From Microbacterium enclense (GTDB lineage Bacteria > Actinomycetota > Actinomycetes > Actinomycetales > Microbacteriaceae), in assembly GCA_038182865.1 (NCBI GenBank), contig CP116226.1, positions 930,001-994,000 of the forward strand: DNA of 64,000 nucleotides. Reading direction: 5' to 3'. Below the pieces are notes generated by a model. That model was not told where the DNA came from. It ran no database searches and saw only the letters and a program-made list of their open reading frames with translations. This document shows positions 8,231 to 17,052 of the stretch, in pieces. Every line of letters starts with the position of its first letter. Within the stretch, counting starts at the first letter, position 1. Position numbers and translations under genes: made by a program.

Positions 8231-9064
8231 TCAGCTGTCGTGAACGACCGCCGTCAGCTCGGTGAGCAGATCGCGCGCGAGGTAGCCGATGCCGACCCGG
8301 TCGGTGAGGCGGTCGCCCGCGCGGGCGTGCGTCCACCCTCCCCAGACGGCCGCGCGTTCGGGCTCCATGCCGAGGGCGGCGAACCCCGTGATCGTGCCGG
8401 CCAGCACATCCCCGCTTCCCGCGGTGCCCAGCCCGGAGCCTCCCGGCTCGGCCTGCCAGCACCGCCCGTCGGGCGCGGCCACGGTTCCGAAGCAGTGCAC
8501 GACCGCCGTATAGGTACGAGCGATCTCGGCGATGTCCGCGACGCGATCCTCGCCCAGCTCCTGTCCGAGCAGCAGAGCCGCCTCCTCCTCGTTCGCGTTG
8601 ATGATGAGGTCGGCGGGGAGCGTGTCACGGTCCACATCGGGCAGGATGCCGAGGGCGAACGCGTCGAGCACGAGCCGGCGCACATCGGCCTCGGCGACCG
8701 CGGTGAGCGCGGCGTGCGTGGCATCCGGATCGTCGAAGCCCGGCCCGAGGAGCACCGCGTCGGCGGACTCGATCCCCGACCGCAGGGCGTCGTCGAGCGA
8801 CTGCGATCCCGCGGGCAGGACGTACACGCCCGCTTCGGGCATCGCCGGACCCAGGTGGGGTGCGATGTCCGCCGGGACGGCGAGGCCCACCCGGCCTGCC
8901 CCCACCCGCAGGGCGGCTTCGGCGCACAGCAGCACCGCACCGGGCGACCGTGGCGAGCCCCCGACGACCACGACCTGGCCTCGGGACTTCTTCGAGCCGG
9001 TCGGATCGGGCAGTCCCCACTCCCGCAGAAGGGCCAGGGTGACCTGTTCAGGGCCGCGGGGCAT
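8231..9064 (-). CDS. nnrD: ADP-dependent NAD(P)H-hydrate dehydratase
   Basis: 277 aa ribokinase-fold repair enzyme that restores NAD(P)H from its hydrated S form. VVVVGGSPRSPGAVLLCAEAALR near the N-terminus, NANEEEAALL, and the GTAGSGDVLAG nucleotide/catalytic motif are diagnostic. Only the dehydratase half is present; the epimerase half found in fused bacterial NnrD proteins is absent, so an epimerase should be encoded elsewhere. Its ATG lies inside the end of the upstream phosphatase gene (17-nt overlap), so both are translated from one transcript. Confidence 0.9.
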   Translation of the reverse strand: MPRGPEQVTLALLREWGLPDPTGSKKSRGQVVVVGGSPRSPGAVLLCAEAALRVGAGRVGLAVPADIAPHLGPAMPEAGVYVLPAGSQSLDDALRSGIESADAVLLGPGFDDPDATHAALTAVAEADVRRLVLDAFALGILPDVDRDTLPADLIINANEEEAALLLGQELGEDRVADIAEIARTYTAVVHCFGTVAAPDGRCWQAEPGGSGLGTAGSGDVLAGTITGFAALGMEPERAAVWGGWTHARAGDRLTDRVGIGYLARDLLTELTAVVHDS

Positions 9065-9767
9065 CGTCGTCTCCCGAGTGGACCGTGATGTCGGCTCCCT
9101 CGCGGGCGAGGTGATCGACGGACGAGAAGGTCTTCAGTTCCCAGCCGGTCCGGGTGCGCACGAGCTCGGTCACCGACGCGTTTCGCACGGTGTTCTTCGC
9201 CGCGAAGTCGAGGAGTTCGGCCTCGTCGAGAGGCAGCAGCACCGACAGGACGAGCATGATGACGGCGTCATGAGCCACGACGAGAACCTCCTCCGCCGGC
9301 CGCGCGAGGCCGTCGGAGAGGAAGGACCGCAGACGCAGAGAGACATCGGCCCAGGATTCGCCGCCTGGCGGGCGATAGAAGTACTTCCCGAGGTGGCGAC
9401 GACGCGCCGCCTCGGCGGGATGGAGCTCTTCGACACCGCGGGCGGTCAGAAGGTCCAGGATGCCGAGTTCCCGATCGCGGAGGCGTTCATCGACCACGAC
9501 CGGCACCGCGGCGCCGTCGAGGGCGAGCGCCAACGTCTGGCGAGCACGGAGGTACGGAGACACCCAGCACTCGTCGACCGACGCTCCCGCCGACCTCCAC
9601 CAGGAACTCAGCGCTCGCGCCTGCTCCCTTCCCACCTCGGAGAGCCGAACGTCGGCGTCCCGGGTCGACAGGTCGATCGCGAGCGCGCCGGCCCGGTCGG
9701 CCGCCGACGCGGCGACGTTGCCCTCGCTCTCCCCGTGCCGCACGAGCCACAGTCGATTCGGTGCCAT
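9048..9767 (-). CDS. Histidine phosphatase family protein
   Basis: 239 aa. LVRHGESEGN at the N-terminus contains the phospho-accepting His of the phosphoglycerate-mutase-like superfamily. SPYLRARQTLALAL, the catalytic RDRELGILD acid region, and VVAHDAVI (second His) follow. The longer frame from a GTG at 9815 is possible, but the ATG at 9767 places the RHG motif where family members have it. Substrate is unknown. It is co-transcribed with nnrD and divergent from the HTH gene at 9926. Confidence 0.85.
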   Translation of the reverse strand: MAPNRLWLVRHGESEGNVAASAADRAGALAIDLSTRDADVRLSEVGREQARALSSWWRSAGASVDECWVSPYLRARQTLALALDGAAVPVVVDERLRDRELGILDLLTARGVEELHPAEAARRRHLGKYFYRPPGGESWADVSLRLRSFLSDGLARPAEEVLVVAHDAVIMLVLSVLLPLDEAELLDFAAKNTVRNASVTELVRTRTGWELKTFSSVDHLAREGADITVHSGDDDAPRP

Positions 9768-9808
9768 GTCGTCACCGTACGGCGGATCGCACCCGTCGCG
9801 TTCGGGCG

Positions 9809-9837
9809 TTGACACGCTCGTCGCTTCCGGACAGGAC
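9809..9837 (+). promoter_or_regulatory. Candidate promoter for HTH membrane regulator
   Basis: A perfect -35 hexamer TTGACA (9809-9814) is followed after 17 nt by CAGGAC (9832-9837), 4/6 to the -10 consensus. It lies 89 nt upstream of the GTG start. Prediction only. Confidence 0.3.
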
Positions 9838-9925
9838 CCTCATTCTCCCGCGTGATTCCGGGCTGGCCAGATGGTCGAGGGCCCCGGTTTGGTGCGGAGC
9901 GCGTCGGGGTGGTCCCCTGAAGAAC

Positions 9926-10969
9926 GTGAACCAGACCCACAAGACAGACTTCGGACAGTTCGTCGCGTCCTCCCGCATCGCCGCCGGGCTGACGCAGAAG
10001 CAGCTGGCGACGCGCGTGTTCGTGACCGAATCCGCCGTCTCGAAATGGGAGCGCGGCCTCTCGTATCCCGACCTCGCCACGGTGACCCCGCTCGCCCGGG
10101 CGCTCGGGGTGAGCGAGGGAGAACTGGTCGTCGCCAGCGAGGACAACCGGAGTCGGCTCGACGCGCAGACGGCCCGGACGCATCGTCGCTGGCATGCGAC
10201 GCTGACCTGGACGACCCTCGGCCTCTACGCCGCAGCGCTGGTGACGAGCCTCATCGTGAACCTCTCGGTCTCGCACACGCTGTCGTGGTTCTGGATCGTC
10301 GCGTCGGCCGTGATGCTCGCGTTCTCGCTCACCACATTGCCGCTCCTGCTGACCGCCCGCGGGGGATGGACCACCCTCGGGGCGGCGGTCGCCTCCCTGG
10401 GTCTGCTGTTGGCATCCATCCAGTTCACCGTCGGTGGGACGTTCTTCACCGTCGTCGCGGTGAGCGTGCTGTTCGGGGTGCTCGTCATCTGGGGACCGCT
10501 CGCGGTGCGCTCCTTCGCGCCCGGGTGGCTACGCCGTCACGGTGCGCTCGTCTGCGTGATGGCGGACGGGGCGGGACTCGTCGCCATGCTGTGGGTGATC
10601 CTGGATGCCACCGGCCACCCCGATGCGTTCATCTCGATCGCGCTGCCGGTGACGGCATGGGGCCTTCTGATCGCCGTAGCCGTGACCGCCGTGCTGCGGT
10701 ATCTGCCCGTCCGCGGCGAGGTGCGCGCGGCGGTCGCCTGCCTGATCGGCGCTGCGGTCGTGGTGCTGACCGGTCCCGTGGTGACGATGGTGCTCGACGG
10801 TGGCCCGCTCACCGTCCCGCCGGCGCGGTGGGGCGTGTGGACCGATGAGACCGTGAACGGGAACGTCTCATCGCTCACCGCGGTCGCGTTGGGAGTGGCG
10901 GCGCTCGTCCTGCTCGCGATCGCGGCCGGGCGCTCCGGTCGTCAGCGGGCGACGACGGCGCAGGGCTGA
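9926..10969 (+). CDS. XRE-family HTH regulator with C-terminal membrane domain
   Basis: 347 aa. Residues about 8-65 form a Cro/CI-type HTH (FVASSRIAAGLTQKQLATRVFVTESAVSKWERGLSYPDLATV). After a basic linker come about eight hydrophobic helices (roughly residues 95-335). The layout suggests a membrane-bound regulator that reads envelope or small-molecule signals; the ligand is unknown. The GTG at 9926 is used because it begins the sequence just before the HTH; no strong ribosome site is visible. No target operator could be assigned. Confidence 0.8.
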   Translation: MNQTHKTDFGQFVASSRIAAGLTQKQLATRVFVTESAVSKWERGLSYPDLATVTPLARALGVSEGELVVASEDNRSRLDAQTARTHRRWHATLTWTTLGLYAAALVTSLIVNLSVSHTLSWFWIVASAVMLAFSLTTLPLLLTARGGWTTLGAAVASLGLLLASIQFTVGGTFFTVVAVSVLFGVLVIWGPLAVRSFAPGWLRRHGALVCVMADGAGLVAMLWVILDATGHPDAFISIALPVTAWGLLIAVAVTAVLRYLPVRGEVRAAVACLIGAAVVVLTGPVVTMVLDGGPLTVPPARWGVWTDETVNGNVSSLTAVALGVAALVLLAIAAGRSGRQRATTAQG

Positions 10970-10983
10970 CGCGATCGCGGTGC

Positions 10984-11157
10984 TCAGCCGACCGCGGGCA
11001 GGGCTGTGGCGAAGCACCGGGATGCCGGGAACCGCACGTCGGGAGGGAAGACCTCGATCGGGCTGATCTCGTCGCCCATCGCCGCACGCAGACCCACGGC
11101 GCGCTCGTCATCCCACTCGACGCGCTCGATCGCCCACGGAGCACTCACCGCCGTCAT
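10984..11157 (-). pseudogene. Possible GNAT acetyltransferase remnant
   Basis: 57 codons reading MTAVSAPWAIERVEWDDE followed by RAVGLRAAMGDEI, which looks like the N-terminus of a GNAT protein (the usual RxxxWDDPRAVALRxAM start). The acetyl-CoA motif and everything downstream are missing, and the tail does not resemble the family. It is either a decayed fragment or a chance ORF. It converges on the HTH gene with 14 nt between stops. The rest of the gap (11158-11454) shows no gene. Confidence 0.3.
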
Positions 11158-11454
11158 GCCGCCCGTATCGCCGCGGCGGGCGCAGCGGGCGCGCCCGGGC
11201 GAAACGACAGGCAACACGCCCGCTCGGTCAACGAGATCGCGCAGATCGGCCACCCGTTTCGTTTCGATTCAGAACGGCGGGGCGAAGTCAAGCCGCGGCG
11301 TGGTTCGGGCGGGGGCCCTACCTTCGTCACCACGGCCCCTCACCGTTTCTCCTCGCTTCACGCCGCAGCCGCCCTCCGAAGGAACGGACCACGGCACCGG
11401 GAGTCTCGGGGCGCTCCTGTCCGTCGTCACCCGCGTCACCGCAGAAGGGGTGTC

Positions 11455-12462
11455 ATGCTGCTGCTGTCCCTCGGAGTCGTCGTGACGTCCCTCGCCGCGA
11501 TGGTCGTCATCATCGGGGCATCCTTCACGCAGCGCCGTGCGTTCGATGCGCGGATCGGCTTCCTTCGTGTCGTCGCGGCATCCGCGGCGATGTCGTCCGG
11601 GGCCGGCGTCATGTACGTGATCTGCTCCTCCTACGACGGCGGCCAGGGCGTGGGGGTGGCGCCCGCCACCGCATTGGTCCTCGCCGCCGGGCTCATGTGC
11701 GTCGCCGTGTCGATGGTGCGAGAACGTCGAGCTCATTGCGCCGCCGCCGCGACAGCGACCGCGGGGGTCATCGTCGCCCTGGGCTGCGCCCTCCTGTCCG
11801 CGCCGGTGGCACTGATCGTGCTGCTGTGGACGCTCGCTCTGCTGTGCGGGGCGTGCGCGGTGCTCACCGTTCACAACGGCGCGTTGCCGGCCCTCCCCGC
11901 GGGCCTCCTCGTCGTGGCCATGGGGTTCTACGCCGTCTACTGCGCCGCCCGCGCGCTGACGCTGACGGTGTGGGGCCCCGACACCGCGCTGAGCCAGGCG
12001 CTGTTCAGCTTCGCTCCGTCGCTTCTCGCCGCCGTGGCCACGCAGCTGCTCGCCTCGGTCGCCATCGTTCTGGTCATCGTGCCCGCGGCACGGGCCTCGC
12101 GGAGGCGGTCGCGCAGCTTGACCACCCTGACGGTCGCCGATCTGGATCTCGTCTCTGCGGCGTACGGTCCCGGACGCGCCCGAGAGCTCGTGGACGAGCT
12201 CCGCACCGCGGCTCGGGACCGCGACCCCACATCGGTCGACGTCCGGTACGGGGTCGCCACCTCCCTCCCCGCGGGCCTGGCTGCGCTCACCACTCCCCTC
12301 GCGTACGAGTTCGGGTGGCGTCCCGAGGAGATCGCGCTCGTGGTCAGCGACGCCGATGGAGTCTCGCGTCTCGCGACCACGCACCGGTCACCCGCTCAGG
12401 ACGCCGCGCCCACCAACGGCGTGATGCCGGCCCCGTCTCCCGACTCAGCGACCGCACCGTAA
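11455..12462 (+). CDS. Membrane protein with possible degenerate GGDEF-like domain
   Basis: 335 aa. About six transmembrane helices occupy residues 1-215. A soluble C-terminal part (about 222-310) contains VADLDLVSAAYGPGRARELVDELR and VRYGVATS, which loosely follow the order of a GGDEF domain (DxDxFKxxNDxxGH ... RYGGDEF) but lack the catalytic GGDEF. I do not recognise a definite family. AGAAGGGG precedes the ATG. Its last 67 nt overlap the 3' end of the convergent LLM gene, so read-through from either side would make antisense RNA. Confidence 0.65.
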   Translation: MLLLSLGVVVTSLAAMVVIIGASFTQRRAFDARIGFLRVVAASAAMSSGAGVMYVICSSYDGGQGVGVAPATALVLAAGLMCVAVSMVRERRAHCAAAATATAGVIVALGCALLSAPVALIVLLWTLALLCGACAVLTVHNGALPALPAGLLVVAMGFYAVYCAARALTLTVWGPDTALSQALFSFAPSLLAAVATQLLASVAIVLVIVPAARASRRRSRSLTTLTVADLDLVSAAYGPGRARELVDELRTAARDRDPTSVDVRYGVATSLPAGLAALTTPLAYEFGWRPEEIALVVSDADGVSRLATTHRSPAQDAAPTNGVMPAPSPDSATAP

Positions 12463-13562
12463 GACGAGAAGGACACCGCTCCGGATGCCGCAGCCTCCGG
12501 TCGCGACCCCGCCGGATCGGCACCCGTCCACAGCGTCGTCGGCAGCTCACGGCGCAGCACCGGGATGACCTCCGTCGCGAAACGCTCGAGGATGTCGAGC
12601 TGCTGTGCGAAGGGCACCGTCGTCGGCAGACTGATCGACTGCAGGTCGTGGCCGAGCCGTCCGTGGAAGGTCGCGATCTTGTCGATGATCTGCTGTGCGG
12701 TGCCCACGAGGGCGGGGCCTTCGGCGACGGCGTGATGGATGTCGCGGAACGGGGTGTTGTTGCCGGGGACGTTGGTCGCGGCGACGATCGCCTCGTACAC
12801 GGGACCGTACTGCGCGACCGCATCCTGACTCGTGTCGGCCAGGAACAGCGCGCCGGCACCGGCACCGACGTACGCGGTGCGGGGGTCGTGACCGTGGCGA
12901 GCGTACTCGTCGCGGTAGTGGTCGACGAGCACGCCGTAGTTCTGCAGCGGCTGGATCGCGTTGGCGCTGAAGAGCGGATCGCCGTGGCGCGCGGCGAGCG
13001 CGGCCGAGAACAGCGTCGTGGCCGAGCCGTGCCACACGCGCGGTGGCCCATCGAACGGGCGGGGCAGAGTCGTGGTCGCCCGCAGCTCTCGAGTGAACTC
13101 CCCGCCCGGCCAGTCGAGGTTCTCGGTGCGCCAGAGCGCCCGGAGCAGCTCGTACTTCTCGGCGAGCAGCTCCCACTGGTCGTCGATCTCGAGCCCGAAC
13201 AGCGGGAACTGTGCGACTTCGTTGCCCTTGCCGATCGTCAGCTCGACGCGGCCGCGCGAGAGCTGGTCGATGGTGGCGTAGTCCTCCGCCACACGGACGG
13301 GATCGAGCACCGAGAGCACCGTGACTCCCGAGTTCAGACGCACGCGTGACGTCCGCGCCGCGATCGCACCGAGCACCACGGTGGGGGAGGACGACAGGAA
13401 CCGCCCCGCGTGGCGTTCGCCGACGCTCACCGCATCGAACCCGAGCTCCTCGGCACGGACGGCCGCCTCGACCGTCTCCGCGAAGCGATCGGCCGGACTG
13501 ACCTGTTCGCCGGTGAGCGGGTTGGCGTAGAACGGGATGATGTCGAGCAGCTGGAACCTCAT
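12396..13562 (-). CDS. LLM-class flavin-dependent oxidoreductase (CE1758-like)
   Basis: 388 aa luciferase-like TIM-barrel monooxygenase. It has MRFQLLDIIPFYANPLTGEQ, the FDAVSVGERHAGRF strand, RVRLNSGVTVLSVLDPVRVAEDYATIDQLSRGRVELTIG and a C-terminal LVGTAQQIIDKI. The sequence resembles the CE1758-type subfamily (recognition from memory, not searched). It should bind reduced FMN from a separate reductase. It is the last gene of the 22349-to-12396 operon, overlapping the DUF1684 stop by 4 nt. Its final 67 nt overlap the convergent membrane-protein gene. Confidence 0.88.
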   Translation of the reverse strand: MRFQLLDIIPFYANPLTGEQVSPADRFAETVEAAVRAEELGFDAVSVGERHAGRFLSSSPTVVLGAIAARTSRVRLNSGVTVLSVLDPVRVAEDYATIDQLSRGRVELTIGKGNEVAQFPLFGLEIDDQWELLAEKYELLRALWRTENLDWPGGEFTRELRATTTLPRPFDGPPRVWHGSATTLFSAALAARHGDPLFSANAIQPLQNYGVLVDHYRDEYARHGHDPRTAYVGAGAGALFLADTSQDAVAQYGPVYEAIVAATNVPGNNTPFRDIHHAVAEGPALVGTAQQIIDKIATFHGRLGHDLQSISLPTTVPFAQQLDILERFATEVIPVLRRELPTTLWTGADPAGSRPEAAASGAVSFSSYGAVAESGDGAGITPLVGAAS

Positions 13563-14428
13563 GCTGCGGCCCCCTCGGGCTCGAGGCCGTTCTCGGTGAC
13601 GACGCCGTGCGCCCGGGCGAGAGGCGTCTTCTCCCCCGCCTCGATGCCGATCGGCAGCCGGTTCTCGACCGGTGGCAGCGGGCAGGTCGCGAAGTCGGTG
13701 TAGGCGCACGGGAGGTTGACGGCGCGGTTGAAGTCCACGACCGTCCGGCCCTCGGCATCCGGTTCCGCCACCGACAGCGACCTGTTCGCGGCGTAGGTCG
13801 TGAGGCCGCTCGTGGCGTCGGTGAACAGGACGTTCAGCGTGCCGGGCACGTGCCCCGGGAAAGCGACGAGACGGAAGGTCTCGCCCCGCAGCTCGAACTC
13901 GAGGTACCCGGGCGACTCGTACACGTGCGAGAGACCGTCGACCGCGGCTCCCACCTCGTGGGACCGGGGTGTGGCGTAGCGGGTGAACCGCGCCTCCACC
14001 CGCCACCGCGGGTTGGGGACGTACGTGGGCGTACCCGCGTACGACCGGAGGAAGGGGAAATCGGGCCGACGGGGGCGGAGGATGTCGCGGCCCCCGCGGC
14101 GCGCCACCTCGATCACGCCCCCGTCGAACCCGACGGTCACTCCCCCGCGCTCGGGGATGGGCCCGAACGCGTGGCGGCCCGAGACCTCGGCGCCCTCGAC
14201 ACGGAGAGACTCGCCCGTCGCGAGCTCGACGACCGGGCCGTCGTCAGAGGTCCGCCACCGACCGGGGATGCCCGGGAAGGGCTGCTCCGCCTCCGGGAGC
14301 CAGAACAGCGCCGTCACCGCGAGGAAGCCGTGCGGGTCGGCGCGCCGCTTCTCGTGTGCGCGATGCCAGTCCTCCCAGTCGCGGGCGAACTGCGCGCGGT
14401 CGAGGGTGGGGGTCGTCGCGATGCTCAT
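13559..14428 (-). CDS. DUF1684 domain protein
   Basis: 289 aa. Family features include FLAVTALFWLPEAEQPFPG near residues 38-56, ESLRVEGAEVSGR, the mid-protein FRLVAFPGHVPGTLNVLFTDATSG and C-terminal VVDFNRAVNLPCAYTDFATCPLPP, matching DUF1684 proteins. These are beta-rich proteins of unknown function, often near oxidoreductases. There is no signal peptide. The ATG at 14428 is 11 nt after the upstream LLM stop, and the stop overlaps the next LLM start by 4 nt, so it is part of the monooxygenase operon. Confidence 0.85.
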   Translation of the reverse strand: MSIATTPTLDRAQFARDWEDWHRAHEKRRADPHGFLAVTALFWLPEAEQPFPGIPGRWRTSDDGPVVELATGESLRVEGAEVSGRHAFGPIPERGGVTVGFDGGVIEVARRGGRDILRPRRPDFPFLRSYAGTPTYVPNPRWRVEARFTRYATPRSHEVGAAVDGLSHVYESPGYLEFELRGETFRLVAFPGHVPGTLNVLFTDATSGLTTYAANRSLSVAEPDAEGRTVVDFNRAVNLPCAYTDFATCPLPPVENRLPIGIEAGEKTPLARAHGVVTENGLEPEGAAA

Positions 14429-14439
14429 GGTCCGCCGCC

Positions 14440-15804
14440 TCAGTGGGTCGAAGCCAGGTGGGTCGCGGCATCCGGCAGGGGGAGGCCCAGATTGTCGCGC
14501 AGCGTGGAACCGGAGTACTCGGTACGCAGCGATCCGCGCTCCTGCAGCAGGGGAACCACGCGGTCGACGAACTCGTCGAGGCCCGACGGCACGACGTGCG
14601 AGCCGAGCACGACGCCGTCGGCGCCGCCCTCCTGCACGAAGGTGTCGAGCTGGTCGGCGACCTGCTCGGGCGTGCCGACGTAGCCCGGGCCGCGGGCGAC
14701 CTCGTGCGCGAGGCCGCGGAGAGTGAGACCGCGCTGCTCGGCGAGCTCGCGCCACGTGCGCACGGTCTGGAAACGATCCTGGAAGATGAACGCGCGCCCC
14801 TGGATGAAGGTCGGGGCCTCGGGGTCGGGATCGATGTCGGGCACGGGTCCGTCGAGGTCGTAGCCCGAGAGGTCGCGATTCCACACCTGCTCGAAGGTCA
14901 CCTGGATCGTGCGGTCGCTGAGCTGCTGCTCGAGGATGTGCCGCGCCTTCTCCTCCGCCTCTTCGCGGGTATCGCCGAGCACGAACCCGGCCGACGGAAG
15001 GATCTTCACGTGCTCGGGGTCGCGCCCGAACTTCACGGCCCGCTCGGCGATGTCGGCCGAGAACGCCTTGCCCTCGGCGAGCTTCGAGTACGGCGAGAAG
15101 ATGACGTCAGCGGTGGATGCCGCGAAGTCTCGGCCCTGCGGAGACACCCCGGCCTGCACGATGACGGGGCGGCCCTGCGGACTCCGGGGCACGGTGAAGC
15201 GGCCCTCGATGTCGAACTGACTGCCGTGGTGGGAGAACTCCCCCGCCCGACCGTCGCGGAGGAAGACGCCGGAGTCCTTGTCGGCGGCGATGGCGTCGGC
15301 GGCCCACGAGTCCCAGAGCTCGCGCACGGTCGCCACGGTCTCCTCGGCGCGGACGTAACGCTCGGCGTGCGGCAGGAAGCCGCCGCGACGGAAGTTCGCT
15401 CCCGTGTACGCGTCGAACGAGGTCACGACGTTCCAGCCGGCACGTCCGCCCGAGAGGTGATCGAGGCTGGCGATCTGGCGGGCGAGTTCGTACGGCTCGT
15501 TGAACGTGGCGTTCAGGGTGCCGACGAGACCGAGATGCTCGGTGACGGCGGCGATCGCAGCCAGCACCGGCAGGGTGTCGGGGCGTCCCGCGATGTCGTG
15601 GTCGAAGATGCGACCGTCGCGGGCGCGGAGCGCGAGCCCCTCGGCGAGGAAGAAGTAGTCGAAACGCCCGCGTTCGGCGGTCTGCGCGACGTGGCGGAAG
15701 GTCGAGAAGTCGATCTGGCTCCCGGCATCCGGGTGTTCCCAGGCGGTGTGCTCGTTGACGCCGCCCACGTAGGCGGCGAGGATGATCTGCTTGCGCGTGG
15801 TCAT
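14440..15804 (-). CDS. NtaA/SnaA/DszA-type flavin-dependent monooxygenase
   Basis: 454 aa. The family of nitrilotriacetate, pristinamycin and dibenzothiophene-sulfone monooxygenases is recognised by HPDAGSQIDFSTFRHVAQTAERGRFDYFFLAEG, the GTLNATFNEPYELARQIASLDHLSGGRAGWNVVTS block, GRPVIVQAGVSPQGRDFA and the NRDLSGYDLDGP segment near residue 325. It uses FMNH2 and O2; no flavin reductase gene is visible nearby. Its closest relative in the window is the protein encoded at 45230. It is preceded by GAGAGG and placed directly after another LLM gene in the operon. Confidence 0.93.
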   Translation of the reverse strand: MTTRKQIILAAYVGGVNEHTAWEHPDAGSQIDFSTFRHVAQTAERGRFDYFFLAEGLALRARDGRIFDHDIAGRPDTLPVLAAIAAVTEHLGLVGTLNATFNEPYELARQIASLDHLSGGRAGWNVVTSFDAYTGANFRRGGFLPHAERYVRAEETVATVRELWDSWAADAIAADKDSGVFLRDGRAGEFSHHGSQFDIEGRFTVPRSPQGRPVIVQAGVSPQGRDFAASTADVIFSPYSKLAEGKAFSADIAERAVKFGRDPEHVKILPSAGFVLGDTREEAEEKARHILEQQLSDRTIQVTFEQVWNRDLSGYDLDGPVPDIDPDPEAPTFIQGRAFIFQDRFQTVRTWRELAEQRGLTLRGLAHEVARGPGYVGTPEQVADQLDTFVQEGGADGVVLGSHVVPSGLDEFVDRVVPLLQERGSLRTEYSGSTLRDNLGLPLPDAATHLASTH

Positions 15805-15819
15805 GGTGGTTTCGTCCTC

Positions 15820-17022
15820 TCAGGCGACCGGGGTGGCGTAGCGGCTGGGGAAGCCCTCGGGCAGGCCGAGGCGGCCGCGGAGGGTCGTGCGCGTCGTGGG
15901 CTCGATGAGACCGCGACGACGCAGCTCGGGCGCGAGGTCGTCGGCGATACGGGGGAGATCGTCGGTCGCAACGCCCGGGCGGAGCCGCACCCCGGCGAAT
16001 CCGGCGGCGGCGAGGTCGTCGACGACGTCGGCGACGGTGGATGCCGAGCCCGCGACGATCCGCGCATCGGAGGCGAGCGGCCGGCCGAGGGCGTCGAGGC
16101 GTGCGAGGCGGTCGGGTCCCGTCTCGCCGCCGGGGGTGTCGATCAGCACGACGAGATCGGCGATGACGCGCAGCGGCTCGCCCTCGCGAGCGACCACGCG
16201 CTCCGCCTCGCGCACCTCGTCGAGGATCGCCCGTGCGTGCACGGCGTCCGCAGGCGTGACGAAGACGACGTCGGCGGCGCGCGCGGCCAGCCGATACGGC
16301 ACCGCGGCGTGCGCCAGGGCGGCGACGACCGGCTGCCCCTGCGGTGGACGTGGGGTGATGGAGGGTCCGCGCACCGAGAAGAAGCGGCCCTCGAAGTCGA
16401 TGGCGTGCACCTTGTCGGCATCCAGGAAACGGTCGGTCGCGGCATCGCGGATCTCCGCGTCGTCCTCCCAGCTGTCCCAGAGCCGGCGGATCACCTCGAC
16501 GGCGTCGGCGGCTTCCTCGAACGCGTCGTCGACGAACGCGCGGAACGCCGGGTCGTCGACCAGGACATCACCCGGGTGCGCCCGTCGGCCCACGTGGGCC
16601 GCTTCGTCGGCGCGCGCCGAGACCTTCACCTGGACCCCCGCGCGCCCCTCGCTGACGTAGTCGAGCGTGGCGATGGCCTTCGACACGTGGAACGGCTCGG
16701 TGTGGGTCACGGTCGCGACCGGGATGAGGCCGATGCGCGAGGTCGAAGGCGCCACGCGCGAGGCGATGAGCACCGCGTCGAGGCGTCCGCGCACCTCGTC
16801 GGTGCGCTCATCACCGACGAGGAATCGCTCGGACTGCAGCGCGAGCGAGTCCTCGATCGTGGCGAAGTCGAGCGTCGCCCGTTCGGCGGTCGCGACGAGA
16901 TCGACCCAGTAGGCGGCCGTGAAGAGGTCGGCCGGGTGCGAAGAGGGCTCGCGCCACGCGGAGGGGTGCCACCCCGCGCCGTCGAGGGCGACGCCGAGGG
17001 AAAAGGGGTGTGGGGTGCTCAT
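15820..17022 (-). CDS. LLM-class flavin-dependent oxidoreductase
   Basis: 400 aa luciferase-like protein. It has LGVALDGAGWHPSAWREP at the start, RIGLIPVATVTHTEPFHVSKAIATLDYVSEGRAGVQV, LWDSWEDDAEI and PPQGQPVVAALAH. It is paralogous to the protein encoded at 44028, which shares the ALDGAGWHPxAWRE start. It has the usual flavin-barrel layout without a reductase domain. The AAGGAGC ribosome site precedes ATG at 17022. It pairs with the NtaA-type gene downstream, as in the second module. Confidence 0.92.
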   Translation of the reverse strand: MSTPHPFSLGVALDGAGWHPSAWREPSSHPADLFTAAYWVDLVATAERATLDFATIEDSLALQSERFLVGDERTDEVRGRLDAVLIASRVAPSTSRIGLIPVATVTHTEPFHVSKAIATLDYVSEGRAGVQVKVSARADEAAHVGRRAHPGDVLVDDPAFRAFVDDAFEEAADAVEVIRRLWDSWEDDAEIRDAATDRFLDADKVHAIDFEGRFFSVRGPSITPRPPQGQPVVAALAHAAVPYRLAARAADVVFVTPADAVHARAILDEVREAERVVAREGEPLRVIADLVVLIDTPGGETGPDRLARLDALGRPLASDARIVAGSASTVADVVDDLAAAGFAGVRLRPGVATDDLPRIADDLAPELRRRGLIEPTTRTTLRGRLGLPEGFPSRYATPVA

Positions 17023-17052
17023 GAACTGCTCCTTCGTAGGTCGGTGTAGCGA

